Source: Orrella sp037026685
Lineage (GTDB): Bacteria > Pseudomonadota > Gammaproteobacteria > Burkholderiales > Burkholderiaceae_B
Assembly: GCF_037026685.1 (NCBI RefSeq)
Contig: NZ_JBANET010000010.1
Span: 62,001 to 126,000, forward strand
DNA length: 64,000 nucleotides
Direction: 5' to 3'
In this document: positions 23,849 through 32,461 of the stretch, one piece after another
How the letters are laid out: each line of letters begins with the position of its first letter
Position numbering within the stretch: the stretch's first letter is position 1
Notes under the pieces: generated by a model
Database searches by the model: none
What the model was told of the DNA's origin: nothing
The model's input: the letters and a program-made list of their open reading frames with translations, nothing else
Made by a program: the position numbers and the translations under genes

Positions 23849-25537
23849 ATGGCCGAGGCGATCACCCTCCACATCGAAGGCATGACCTGCACGTCGTGCG
23901 CCGAGCACGTCCAGCAGGCTTTGACGAACGTGCCCGGCGTGCGCGCGGCCTCGGTGTCCTATCCGCAGCGGCAGGCCGAAATCGAGGCGGATGCAGGCGT
24001 GAGCGTGGCCCCGCTGGTTGCCGCAGTGGCCACGCTCGGCTATCGCGCACGGCTTACCGACACGCCGAACAAGCCTGCCGGCCTGCTAGACAAGGCGCTG
24101 GGCTGGCTCGGTGGCGAAACGAAGCATGTTGGCGGTGAACAAGCGCTGCACGTGGCTGTGATAGGCAGCGGCGGCGCGGCGATGGCGGCTGCCTTGAAGG
24201 CCGTGGAGCAAGGCGCCCGCGTCACGCTGATCGAGCGCGGCACCATCGGCGGCACCTGCGTCAATGTCGGCTGCGTGCCGTCCAAGATCATGATCCGCGC
24301 CGCGCACATCGTCCACCTGCGCCGCGAAAGCCCGTTCGATGCTGGCCTGCCGGCCGCAGCGCCCGCTGTACTGCGCGAGCGGCTGCTGGCCCAGCAACAA
24401 GGCCGCGTCGAGGAGCTGCGCCATGCCAAGTACGAAGGCATCCTGGCAAGCACTCCGGCCATCACCGTGCTGCGCGGCGAGGCCCGGTTCAGGGACACGC
24501 GCACGCTGACCGTGGCGACCGCTGACGGCGGCACGCACGAGGTGAACTTCGACCGCTGCCTGATTGCCACCGGCGCGAGCCCGGCGCTTCCGCCAATCCC
24601 GGGCCTTGCGGACACACCCCACTGGACCTCCACCGAGGCGCTGGAAAGCAGCTCGCTCCCCGAGCGGCTGGCCGTGATTGGTTCCTCCGTGGTGGCGGTC
24701 GAGTTGGCGCAAGCCTTCGCCCGGCTGGGCAGCCAGGTCACGATCCTGGCGCGCAGCACGCTGTTCTTCCGAGAAGACCCGGCCATCGGGGAAGCCGTAA
24801 CAGACGCCTTCCGCGCCGAGGGCATCGAGGTGCTGGACCACACCCAGGCGAGCCACGTTGCCTATGCGGGCGGGGAATTCGTGCTCACCACCGGGCAGGG
24901 GGAAGTGCGCGCCGACAAGCTGCTGGTCGCCACCGGTCGCGCGCCGAACACGCGCAGCCTGAACCTTGAAGCGGCAGGCGTCGAAGTCAATGCGCAGGGA
25001 GCCATCGTCATCGACCGCGCCATGCGCACGAGCGCACCGCACATCTTTGCTGCCGGCGACTGCACCGACCAGCCGCAGTTCGTCTATGTGGCGGCGGCGG
25101 CCGGCACGCGCGCCGCGATCAACATGACCGGCGGCGACGCGGCGCTGGACCTGACGGCGATGCCGGCGGTGGTGTTCACCGATCCGCAGGTGGCGACCGT
25201 GGGCTACAGCGAGGCGGAAGCGCACCACGACGGCATCGAGACCGACAGCCGGCTGCTGACGCTCGACAACGTGCCGAGGGCGCTCGCCAACTTCGACACG
25301 CGCGGCTTCATCAAGCTGGTGGCGGAAGCTGGCTCAGGGCGGCTGATCGGCGTACAGGCGGTCGCGCCGGAAGCGGGCGAACTGATCCAGACGGCCGCGC
25401 TGGCGATCCGCCACCGGATGACCGTGCAGGAGCTGGCCGACCAGTTGTTCCCCTACCTGACCATGGTCGAGGGACTGAAGCTCGCGGCGCAGACCTTCAA
25501 CAAGGACGTGAAGCAACTGTCCTGTTGCGCCGGATGA
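23849..25537 (+). CDS. merA: Mercuric reductase MerA
   Basis: 562 residues. An N-terminal HMA domain (GMTCTSC, Cys14/Cys17) precedes the flavoprotein disulfide reductase core. That core has the FAD-binding VIGSGGAAMAAALKA, the redox-active Cys137/Cys142 in GTCVNVGCVPSK, an NADPH-binding second GxG region (AVIGSSVVAVELAQ) and GRAPNT. The C-terminal Hg-binding pair is Cys559-Cys560 in LSCCAG. It reduces Hg(II) to volatile Hg(0) in the cytoplasm with NADPH. All key residues are present. No merB (organomercurial lyase) is found. Confidence 0.97.
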   Translation: MAEAITLHIEGMTCTSCAEHVQQALTNVPGVRAASVSYPQRQAEIEADAGVSVAPLVAAVATLGYRARLTDTPNKPAGLLDKALGWLGGETKHVGGEQALHVAVIGSGGAAMAAALKAVEQGARVTLIERGTIGGTCVNVGCVPSKIMIRAAHIVHLRRESPFDAGLPAAAPAVLRERLLAQQQGRVEELRHAKYEGILASTPAITVLRGEARFRDTRTLTVATADGGTHEVNFDRCLIATGASPALPPIPGLADTPHWTSTEALESSSLPERLAVIGSSVVAVELAQAFARLGSQVTILARSTLFFREDPAIGEAVTDAFRAEGIEVLDHTQASHVAYAGGEFVLTTGQGEVRADKLLVATGRAPNTRSLNLEAAGVEVNAQGAIVIDRAMRTSAPHIFAAGDCTDQPQFVYVAAAAGTRAAINMTGGDAALDLTAMPAVVFTDPQVATVGYSEAEAHHDGIETDSRLLTLDNVPRALANFDTRGFIKLVAEAGSGRLIGVQAVAPEAGELIQTAALAIRHRMTVQELADQLFPYLTMVEGLKLAAQTFNKDVKQLSCCAG

Positions 25538-25555
25538 GGAAAAGGGAGGTGTTCG

Positions 25556-26553
25556 ATGAACGCCTACAGCCGCGCCAACCGCCGCATCTACGCGGCCTTG
25601 TCCGATCCCCTGTCGGCCACCCACCGGCACCGCCTCGACGATCTGCTCAAGCGCCACGACAACGGCAAGACGACCTGGCTGGCCTGGCTGCGCCAGTCGC
25701 CCGTCAAGCCGAACTCGCGCCACATACTCGAACACATCGAGCGCCTCAAAGCCTGGCAGGCGCTCGACCTGCCTTCCGGCATCGAGCGGTCGGTGCACCA
25801 GAACCGCCTGCTCAAGATCGCCCGCGAAGGCGGCCAGATGACGCCCGCCGATCTGGCCAAGTTCGAGGCACAGCGCCGCTACGCGACCCTGGTGCGCTCG
25901 CCATCGAGGGCATGGCCACCGTCACCGACGAAATCATCGACCTGCACGACCGCATCCTGGGCAAGCTGTTCAACGCTGCCAAGCACAAGCATCAGCAGCA
26001 GTTCCAGGCGTCCGGCAAGGCGATCAACGCCAAGGTGCGGCTGGCCACCTCGATCAAGCAGGGCACGGTGACGGCCTCGCTGATGCTCAGGAAACTCGGC
26101 AGCTACCCGCGCCAGAACGGCCTGGCCGTGGCGCTGCGCGAGCTGGGCCGCATCGAGCGAACGCTGTTCATCCTGGACTGGCTGCAAAGCGTCGAGCTGC
26201 GCCGCCGCGTGCATGCCGGACTGAACAAGGGCGAAGCCCGCAACGCGCTAGCCCGCGCCGTGTTCTTCAACCGGCTGGGCGAAATCCGCGACCGCAGTTT
26301 CGAGCAGCAGCGCTACCGGGCCAGCGGCCTCAACCTGGTGACGGCGGCCATAGTGTTGTGGAACACGGTCTATCTGGAACGGGCCTCAAACGCCTTACGC
26401 GGTCACGGCCAGACTGTCGATGACGCCCTGTTGCAGTACCTGTCGCCGCTGGGCTGGGAGCACATCAACCTGACCGGCGATTACCTCTGGCGCAGCAGCG
26501 CCAAGATCGGCGCGGGCAAGTTCAGGCCGCTACGACCGCTGCAACCGGCTTAG
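25556..26553 (+). pseudogene. tnpA: Remnant of a Tn21-type transposase gene
   Basis: The frame from 25556 resembles an internal part of Tn3-family TnpA (RHDNGKTTWLAWLRQ, then RYATLV). One missing G near 25895 shifts the frame, and the sequence continues ALAIEGMATVTDEIIDLHDR. Near 26035-26050 a large internal deletion joins AKVRL directly to the C-terminal SIKQGTVTASLMLRKLGSYPRQNG, which runs to the normal-looking end at 26553. The N-terminus, most of the DDE core and reading frame are lost, so the protein is inactive. Confidence 0.9.
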
Positions 26554-26586
26554 CGTACGATTTTTTCCGTTTTCTGAGACGTCCCC
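26549..26586 (-). repeat. Right terminal inverted repeat of the mer transposon
   Basis: 38-bp end, reading GGGGACGTCTCAGAAAACGG inward on the minus strand. It starts 4 bp before the end of the tnpA remnant and abuts the second AATCA copy. Confidence 0.92.
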
Positions 26587-26591
26587 AATCA

Positions 26592-26883
26592 GTGCCGCAT
26601 TGTCCTGGTCAAGGATCAGGGCGTGTACTTCCTCGCCGAGCGTGGGGAGCGTCGCCCGGATGGGCGCCAGGCACTGCTCGCCTACGCCGTCGGATGCAAC
26701 CCGGACACCGACCCGTTCGATGACTGGTGGCACCTCGCCGGCCGCGAGCTGGGCGGCGATGACTTCGCGGAGTATTTCGACCCGAAGGACGGCCTGTTCA
26801 CGCGCCTCCAGCACTCGGCGGACGATCTCGTGCTTTCCGCCACCGCCACGCACCTGTCCTTAGCAGTGGTGCCTCCCGCCTGA
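26592..26883 (+). pseudogene. 3' fragment of the DUF3085-family gene
   Basis: Continuation of the gene cut at 22653: CRIVLVKDQGVYFLAERG, then DDWWHLAGRELGGDDFAEYF, to TGA at 26881-26883. Without the transposon the frame is intact, so the gene was functional until the insertion. Closed by a terminator at 26902. Confidence 0.85.
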
Positions 26884-26901
26884 CGCGGCAACCGCCTCGC
26901 A

Positions 26902-26926
26902 GCCCCCGCATCGGGGGCCTTCTTTT
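26902..26926 (+). terminator. Rho-independent terminator
   Basis: GCCCCCG-CAT-CGGGGGC followed by CTTCTTTT, 18 bp after the DUF3085 stop. Confidence 0.8.
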
Positions 26927-27024
26927 GTTCGCACCGCCGCCATCGCCGCGCGTGCGCGTTTGTCTCCAGCCGCCGAGGCACGCCCCGCCGGCCACAACGC
27001 CGGCATGCCACCGGAGACAACCGC

Positions 27025-27475
27025 ATGAACACGCCATCGACCTCGCCGAGGCTGCACCTCCTACCGGTGTCGCTGCGCACGGCCAATGCATTCGTTCTGT
27101 CGCACCATCGCCACCACCGCCCGGTCCAGGGCGCGAAGTTCGCCCTGGCCGTCACGCTGAGCGACAGCGACCTGATCCACGGCGTGGCCATTGTCGGCCG
27201 CCCGGTCGCGCGGCACCTGGACGCTGGAAGTCACGCGGCTGTGCACCGACGGCACACCCAGCGCCTGCAGCAAGCTCTACGGCGCGGCCTGGCAGGCGGC
27301 AAGGGCGCTGGGCTACATACGCCTGCTCACCTACACCATGCCCGACGAAGGTGGCGCCAGCCTGCGCGCCGCCGGCTGGCGGCTGATCGGCGCGCGCGGT
27401 GGCGGCGCCTGGAGCCGTCCCGGCCGTCCGCGCGCCGATACCCCCGAGCACCTGCGCGGCGCCAAGTGCCTGTGA
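27025..27475 (+). pseudogene. XF1762-family gene with a frameshift
   Basis: ATG 27025 starts PRLHLLPVSLRTANAFVLSHHRHHRP, which fits the small XF1762 family of acetyltransferase-like island proteins. At about 27222 the frame is lost: the first frame reads ARHLDAGSHAAV while the +1 frame continues TWTLEVTRLCTDGTPSACSKLYGAAW through SLRAAGW to TGA 27473-27475. Joined, the protein would have about 150 residues. A one- or two-base indel explains it; sequencing error is the alternative. Confidence 0.75.
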
Positions 27476-27549
27476 CAGGCGCCGGGTGGCGCGGACAAAG
27501 GGAAGCGCCCGGGTGCCGATTGATTGCTGCCGCGCGCGCGAGGCCCCGC

Positions 27550-27690
27550 CATGCTGGCCCCATGCCTGCTGACGTCGTCAGCGACATGCCAGGCAACCAT
27601 CGGTCTTCGAGGTTGCGGCGCAGTTCCCACTGCGTGACCGAGCCAGCTCGCACCGCATCCTTCCGCGAGCGGCCACCAGCCTCTGGTGGC
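27550..27690 (+). promoter_or_regulatory. Copy C of the four-copy leader element, with stem-loop
   Basis: 27550-27640 (CATGCTGGCCCCATGCC ... GTCGTCAGCGACATGCC ... GGTCTTCGAGGTTGCGGCG) aligns with copies at 18446, 21434 and 54605. A stem, GCCACCAG/CTGGTGGC, is at 27672-27690. The STY4534-type gene starts at 27786. The 310-bp gap holds nothing else. Confidence 0.6.
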
Positions 27691-27785
27691 GGATGCTTTC
27701 GCCTTATCAACCCACCGCGGGGTCACGCACCTTCCCCGCATGCGTGGGCCGGTGTGTCTCCGCTTCATCCCAATGGAGATTCACC

Positions 27786-28691
27786 ATGAACACCACGTCC
27801 AACGAGAAATCGTATTTCGACCTCCACACCTCGGGCATCGGCTACATCCAGCGTGTCCGTGAAGTGCCCGTCCGGGGCGGCCGCCGTGCGCAGCCTTTCC
27901 TGGCATGCACCATCGCCGCGCTGGTCGGCCCCGCCCGGGACCCCAGCTACCGCTACTTCGACGTCAAGGTCTCGGGTGCCGAGGCCAAGAAGCTCGTTCA
28001 GCGCTACATCGGCGTTGACGATCCCAAGCAGCGCCCGCTGGTGCGCTTTCGCCTCGGTGACCTGTGGGGCGATGTGTACATCCGCGACAAGGGTGAGCAG
28101 AAGGGTCAGGCCGCCGCGTCCCTCAAGGCGCGACTGCTCAAGGCCGAACTGATCGACCGGGCCGAACTGGCTTCGATCGAGCAGCACGAGTTGATCACCC
28201 GCGGCATCGGCTATCTCAATCGTGTGAAGGACGTCACCCCAAAAGCTGGCGACTCGTTCCTCTCTTGCACCGTCGCGGCACTGGCCGGGCCTGTCGATGA
28301 ACCGGAGTATCGGTACTTCGACACCATCGTCGCCACCCCGGAAGCCGAGCACCTGGTTCGCCGGTGCGTTCAGGCCGTCGAGGGTGACCGCAAGGTGCTG
28401 ATCGCCTTCCGTCTGAACGACATGAAGATCGATCCGTACATCCGCACCAAGGGTGAGCACGCCGGGGAACCGGCCGCCAGCCTGGAATCGACGCTGGTCC
28501 ACATCGGTCTCATCAAGATCGACGGCACCCAGGTCTATCCGACGAGCCAGGCGCAAGCCGAGGCGCCGCCGGCCGAAGACGCATCCGCGTCCGAAGCCGA
28601 CGATGCCATCGACACGGCCACCGAGCCCGCCGAGCGCGAGCCCGAGGCGCAAGTCCAGGAGCAGGAGCCGGCATTGGCTGCTTCGTTCTGA
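27786..28691 (+). CDS. STY4534-family ICE replication protein (two DUF3577 domains)
   Basis: 301 residues. Two tandem copies of the DUF3577 domain are visible. The first starts HTSGIGYIQRVREV (about residue 14) and has YRYFDVKVSGAEA; the second starts ITRGIGYLNRVKDV (about residue 137) and has YRYFDTIVATPEA. The last 45 residues are an acidic Ala/Glu-rich tail. STY4534 proteins are named ICE replication proteins by position in SPI-7-type islands; most have a single domain. ATG 27786 follows GGAG. Soluble, probably nucleic-acid related; activity unproven. Confidence 0.88.
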   Translation: MNTTSNEKSYFDLHTSGIGYIQRVREVPVRGGRRAQPFLACTIAALVGPARDPSYRYFDVKVSGAEAKKLVQRYIGVDDPKQRPLVRFRLGDLWGDVYIRDKGEQKGQAAASLKARLLKAELIDRAELASIEQHELITRGIGYLNRVKDVTPKAGDSFLSCTVAALAGPVDEPEYRYFDTIVATPEAEHLVRRCVQAVEGDRKVLIAFRLNDMKIDPYIRTKGEHAGEPAASLESTLVHIGLIKIDGTQVYPTSQAQAEAPPAEDASASEADDAIDTATEPAEREPEAQVQEQEPALAASF

Positions 28692-28836
28692 TCCGGCACG
28701 GCCTCTCACGGGGCCTTGTCGCTTTTCCTCCCCACGTACGCCGCGTCCCCAGGACGCGTGCTTGCGCATTTCATCCCCCGAGTTCCGCGTGGTCTCACGG
28801 CCACGCGGTTGTCGAATTTCTCAAAGGAGATCAGCC

Positions 28837-29664
28837 ATGTCTCTGGTATCCCGCTTTGCTCCGCAATCCCCGATCCTGCGCTCTGATCGCCCACTCTCGG
28901 ACGACCGCATTCGTGCCGTCGTTCCGTCGATCTTCGCCGACGCTCCACATGGGAGCCGGTCCGATCGGTATGCCTACATACCGACCTCGACCGTGCTGAC
29001 CAAGCTGCGCCAGGAGGGCTTCGAGCCCTTCATGGTGTGTCAGACGCGCGTGCGCAACGAAGACCGGCGCGAGTACACGAAGCACCTCATCCGACTTCGC
29101 CATGCAAGCCAGATCAACGGCGACGAGGCGAACGAGATCATCCTGCTCAACAGCCATGACGGCACGAGCAGCTATCAGATGCTCGCCGGCATGTTCCGGT
29201 TCGTCTGCCACAACGGCCTGGTTTGCGGTGACACCACCGCAGACATCCGCGTTCCCCACAAGGGCGACGTGGCCAGCCAGGTGATCGAAGGTGCCTACGG
29301 AGTCCTCGAAGGTTTCGAGCGCGTGCAGAACGCGCGCGATGCGATGCGCACCATCACCCTCGATGAGGGCGAAGCGGAGGTCTTTGCGAACTCTGCGCTC
29401 GCACTCAAGTACGACGATCCGGCCAAGTCCACGCCTGTCACCGAGAGCCAACTGCTGGCCCCTCGGCGATGGGACGACCGCAAGAACGACCTGTGGGCCG
29501 TCTTCAACCGCGTCCAGGAGAACCTAGTCAAAGGGGGCCTGAACGGACGCACGGCCAACGGCCGCAATCAGCGCACCCGTCCGGTGCAAGGCATCGACCA
29601 GAACCTGCGCCTGAACCGGGCGTTGTGGCTGCTGGCCGAAGGCATGCGCCAGCTCAAGGCGTGA
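28837..29664 (+). CDS. DUF932-family protein (YfjQ-like)
   Basis: 275 residues, AAAGGAG before ATG 28837. It shows the DUF932 pattern: RYAYIPTSTVLTKLRQEGFEPF, the NSHDGTSSYQMLAGMFRFVCHNGLVCGD core, and a C-terminal helix bundle with VFNRVQENLVKGGL. DUF932 proteins are common in ICEs, plasmids and prophages; some are suspected to act in DNA protection on entry. This copy is intact and stands alone between stem-loops. Confidence 0.9.
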   Translation: MSLVSRFAPQSPILRSDRPLSDDRIRAVVPSIFADAPHGSRSDRYAYIPTSTVLTKLRQEGFEPFMVCQTRVRNEDRREYTKHLIRLRHASQINGDEANEIILLNSHDGTSSYQMLAGMFRFVCHNGLVCGDTTADIRVPHKGDVASQVIEGAYGVLEGFERVQNARDAMRTITLDEGEAEVFANSALALKYDDPAKSTPVTESQLLAPRRWDDRKNDLWAVFNRVQENLVKGGLNGRTANGRNQRTRPVQGIDQNLRLNRALWLLAEGMRQLKA

Positions 29665-29675
29665 TGCCACGCGGA

Positions 29676-29696
29676 CCTCGCCCACCTCGGGCGAGG
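29676..29696 (+). repeat. Stem-loop after the DUF932 gene
   Basis: CCTCGCCC (29676-29683) with GGGCGAGG (29689-29696), then CCATTTCCTC. A weak terminator or mRNA-end hairpin. Confidence 0.5.
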
Positions 29697-29758
29697 CCAT
29701 TTCCTCTCATCCACCGGGTGCCGTCGGCGGCCCGTCATTCATCATCAGGAGAACCATC

Positions 29759-30448
29759 ATGGCAACCCCATCGGCTTCCGAGAAATCTGTTGCGCCCATC
29801 GTCGTCCCCGGCCAGCTCACGCTGCGTACCATCCGCGGCAAGAACGGCCCGTTCACGGTTGGCCGCCTCGCGACGCACCTCGGTACTTTCGAGGTCAAAG
29901 ACCCGGAGCTGGAGCAGTACCCCGAAGGCAAGTACGACGGGGAATTCATCATCAGGTACATCTTCCCGAAGTCCTATCCGGTCGGCGGCGGCATGCGGTT
30001 CGAGATCCGTGCCAGCCTCGACGGCATGACGCTCAACGGCATCGACAAACTCAGCCGCGACGAAGCCCGCAGCTTCGCCACCCAGGACGTCGATCCGCTC
30101 GATGAAGAGCAAGGGGCGCAGCCTGCGGCAACGCCGGCCAAGCCCACCAAAGCGTCCAGGCCCGCCAAGCCCGCACCCGTGCAGGCGTCCGCGGACCCGC
30201 TGGTCGATACCACGCCCTTCGGCGTGGATGCGCCACCGCCTGCTACGGCCGCTGCCCCCGGCAGCACCGAAGACGGTGACGCCGCGCTCTTCGGCCTGCT
30301 GTGGCCGCTGGGCGAGTCCGTGAAACTGGATTCGACCATCGACCGCCGCACCCTGCGCGCGCAGATCGCCCGCCTGGGCGAGCTGGGCTACGCGCTGGAC
30401 TTCAAGACGCAGGAGTGGAGCCGCCAGGCCGAACCAAAACCTGCGTGA
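29759..30448 (+). CDS. DUF3275-family ICE protein
   Basis: 229 residues; CAGGAG precedes ATG 29759. The conserved N-terminal domain (about 15-115) has VPGQLTLRTIRGKNGPFTVGRLATHLGTFEVKDPELEQYPEGKY broken by short loops, followed by YIFPKSYPVGGGMRFEIRA. A Pro/Ala linker leads to a C-terminal segment ending LGYALDFKTQEW. The family is confined to ICEs and conjugative plasmids and is uncharacterised. The position next to DUF932 and STY4534 genes is conserved in the group. Confidence 0.88.
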   Translation: MATPSASEKSVAPIVVPGQLTLRTIRGKNGPFTVGRLATHLGTFEVKDPELEQYPEGKYDGEFIIRYIFPKSYPVGGGMRFEIRASLDGMTLNGIDKLSRDEARSFATQDVDPLDEEQGAQPAATPAKPTKASRPAKPAPVQASADPLVDTTPFGVDAPPPATAAAPGSTEDGDAALFGLLWPLGESVKLDSTIDRRTLRAQIARLGELGYALDFKTQEWSRQAEPKPA

Positions 30449-30542
30449 TCGCAGACGCCGCATGCGCGGTGTTCTTCATCCACCCGCCGGGGTTCCTTTC
30501 CCATGCGGGGGAGGCCCTGGCCATTTTCTGGAGGTCTCCATC

Positions 30543-30884
30543 ATGTCCACCATCGCTTGCGATACCCCGCGTTCAACGCTGGATGAACCCGCGTGGCGGG
30601 ACCTTTGCAAAGCGGCCGCCGCACACGCCCAGCGCGGTTGCGGCTTGTCCTACGACCACTACGTGACGCTCTTCAGTTCGGCGATCGACGCACAGGCCAA
30701 TCGTTTGCCGGATGAGCAACGTGCTCAGGCTCTCGAAATCGCGGCCCAGGAATGGGACTACGCAACACCTGCCGAACGGCAGGAAACCCAGGACTGGAAT
30801 GCGGAGCATGGCTATTGCTCGCACGGGATCGAGTTCGGCTACTGCCCGGCCGGTTGTGATCGAGACGATGACGACTGGGATTGA
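30543..30884 (+). CDS. Hypothetical ICE cassette protein, 113 residues
   Basis: ATG 30543 has TGGAGG (30530-30535). Helical N-terminal two-thirds (RGCGLSYDHYVTLFSSAID) and a Cys-rich end: GYCSHGIEFGYCPAGCDRDDDDWD, with a CxxxxxxxxCxxxC spacing that could bind a metal. No named family. Confidence 0.72.
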   Translation: MSTIACDTPRSTLDEPAWRDLCKAAAAHAQRGCGLSYDHYVTLFSSAIDAQANRLPDEQRAQALEIAAQEWDYATPAERQETQDWNAEHGYCSHGIEFGYCPAGCDRDDDDWD

Positions 30885-30988
30885 GGGCGACGCATAGGTT
30901 CCTTCGCCGCAGATGCGGCATTCCATCACCCGCTGGGGGTTCTTCCCCACGGGGAGGCCTTCAGCTCAACTTTTCGAGGAGGCCTCTC

Positions 30989-31396
30989 ATGGGCTGGTAT
31001 TTCTCAAACCAATCGCGGTCCGAACTGATCGCGGAACTGATCGCACCGCAAGAGACCGAGCGCGCCAGCGTCAAGGTCATCGCTCACACCCTGCGCGGCA
31101 ACGTGCTGTGGTCCGTCGCCGAAGTGACCGCCAAGGTCGAAGGCGTGCATCGTGATCTCGCACCGGGCCAGTCCCTGCGCTACATCCGCTGCGATCTGCT
31201 TGAACGAAGCGGCGGCCAGTGGGGCTACAAGTCCTTGGACGAGTCCATGCACCCGTACTACTACACGTGCCCGCTGTCCTATCTGGACCTCGCACCGGAG
31301 CAGTCCGCCGACTGGCGTGCAGGCGTTCGCGCCTACCACGCCCGGCGGCGCACACCCACGGCATCCGCGGCATCCGCCGCGGCGTCGATGGCCTGA
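30989..31396 (+). CDS. DUF6927-like ICE cassette protein, 135 residues
   Basis: Starts MGWYFSNQSRSELIAELIAP, a pattern I associate with DUF6927 proteins of mobile elements. The middle (GNVLWSVAEVTAKVEG ... RYIRCDLLERSGGQWGYKSLDESMHPYYYTCPLSYLD) is beta-rich with a conserved WGYK-DE. GAGGAGG precedes ATG 30989. The Ala/Ser tail is low complexity. The next gene starts 16 bp later, so the two are coupled. Confidence 0.75.
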   Translation: MGWYFSNQSRSELIAELIAPQETERASVKVIAHTLRGNVLWSVAEVTAKVEGVHRDLAPGQSLRYIRCDLLERSGGQWGYKSLDESMHPYYYTCPLSYLDLAPEQSADWRAGVRAYHARRRTPTASAASAAASMA

Positions 31397-31412
31397 GCCA
31401 GGAGGAACCGAC

Positions 31413-31673
31413 ATGGACCCGATCCTGGCAACGCTTCCGCCCTCGTTGCTGGCACTCGTTGAAGGGAGTTTGTCCAACGACGAAGTGTCCTCCGACGAGG
31501 AAATGCTGGCGTACTTCATCGACAACGGCCTCACCGAGGACCAGGCACGGCAGGCACTGACCTACCGCGACCAGTACCTCAACAACATCTACCTGGAAGG
31601 CTTCACGCCGATCACTTCGGCGGACGAGCCGCTTCACTTCAACCCGCACACCCGGCAGTTCGAGCCGGACTGA
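31413..31673 (+). CDS. Hypothetical ICE cassette protein, 86 residues
   Basis: GGAGG precedes ATG 31413. Small acidic protein with SDEEMLAYFIDNGLTEDQARQAL, which looks like a UBA-type or helical domain, and a short C-terminal LHFNPHTRQFEPD. Cotranscribed with the DUF6927-like gene. Function unknown. Confidence 0.7.
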   Translation: MDPILATLPPSLLALVEGSLSNDEVSSDEEMLAYFIDNGLTEDQARQALTYRDQYLNNIYLEGFTPITSADEPLHFNPHTRQFEPD

Positions 31674-31691
31674 GCGGTTTTCTTCCACCCC

Positions 31692-31712
31692 CTGGGGCAG
31701 TACTTGCCCCAG
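31692..31712 (+). repeat. Stem-loop before the gene at 31750
   Basis: CTGGGGCA (31692-31699) with TGCCCCAG (31705-31712). It is one of the recurring non-homologous hairpins in cassette gaps. Confidence 0.5.
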
Positions 31713-31749
31713 CGGGCGGTGCTGTTCCCGTTCATCCGAGGACACCACC

Positions 31750-32397
31750 ATGCCCGCAAACACTTCTTCCACGCTGTACCGCATCGACGAATGCCCGGAC
31801 GTGATGGCCGACGCCTGCGTCGGCGATGACCAGGGCAACCTGATCTTCCTGTCCATCTGGGCGCGGGACACCGCCGTCCAGCAGTTCCTCGCTCGCCTGA
31901 CCCTCGGGCGCGACGAGCAGGGACTGGACCAGTTCCACGTCATCACCGACCAGGGCGGCAGCGTCCCGGTATTCATCGGCAACGTCGATCGCCTGGAAAA
32001 GCGCATCACGCGCGCGTACCGGCGGACGCTGTTCGGCTCGCTGTCCAACGTGTGGCTGTTCGACCGGCGCTGCGTCAAGCCCGACAAGGCCAACGCCAGC
32101 GCATTGGCACTGCTGCCACGCGACAGCGCCCACAGGCTTGACCGCCTGTGGATGCTGGTGCGGGACACCTGCCCGTTGCCGCTGCTCGATCACTGGCGCG
32201 AGACCGTGCTGGAACTGCTGCAAACCCGCGAGATGCTGGCCCGCCTTCCGTTCGCCCTCGGGCCGCTGGAAGGCCATCGGCTCGCCATCGACGTGCCGGC
32301 GCTGACCCTGGCGCTCGGCTCCCTGATCCGCAGCGACGCGCTCACCGCCTATCCGTATCCGGCCAAGATTTGGACGCCGGAAGCGGTAGCGGCTTGA
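31750..32397 (+). CDS. Hypothetical ICE cassette protein, 215 residues
   Basis: Sequence features are LYRIDECPDVMADACVGDDQGNLIFLSIW at the start, then FVHVITDQGG-like QFHVITDQGGSVPVFIG, and a long helical C-terminal half (HRLDRLWMLVRDTCPLPLLDHWRETVLELL). No signal peptide, membrane helix or catalytic motif. GAGGAC precedes ATG 31750. Not recognised. Confidence 0.75.
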   Translation: MPANTSSTLYRIDECPDVMADACVGDDQGNLIFLSIWARDTAVQQFLARLTLGRDEQGLDQFHVITDQGGSVPVFIGNVDRLEKRITRAYRRTLFGSLSNVWLFDRRCVKPDKANASALALLPRDSAHRLDRLWMLVRDTCPLPLLDHWRETVLELLQTREMLARLPFALGPLEGHRLAIDVPALTLALGSLIRSDALTAYPYPAKIWTPEAVAA

Positions 32398-32461
32398 CCC
32401 ACCCTCGGAGGCACGCCTTGGCGTACTTCCGTGTTTCATCCCCGCCAACCAGGAGACTTCC

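Larger units (their letters stand above)
22654..26586. mobile_element. 3.9-kb Tn3/Tn21-type mercury resistance transposon, transposase-deficient
   Basis: Terminal inverted repeats are at 22654-22692 (39 bp) and 26549-26586 (38 bp). Both start GGGG-CGTCTCAGAAAACGG and end CGTACGCTAAG; they differ by T/A at position 5 and one extra A in an A-run. The 5-bp duplication AATCA is at 22649-22653 and 26587-26591. Cargo is merR, merT, merP and merA, followed by a gutted tnpA. There is no tnpR, res site, merD or merE. The ends and duplication are intact, so it moved as a unit with a transposase supplied in trans. Confidence 0.95.

Noticed and set aside
25525..26553. 342-residue frame after merA as an intact gene
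   Set aside because: Its first third is out of frame relative to TnpA similarity, and the rest is a deleted transposase.
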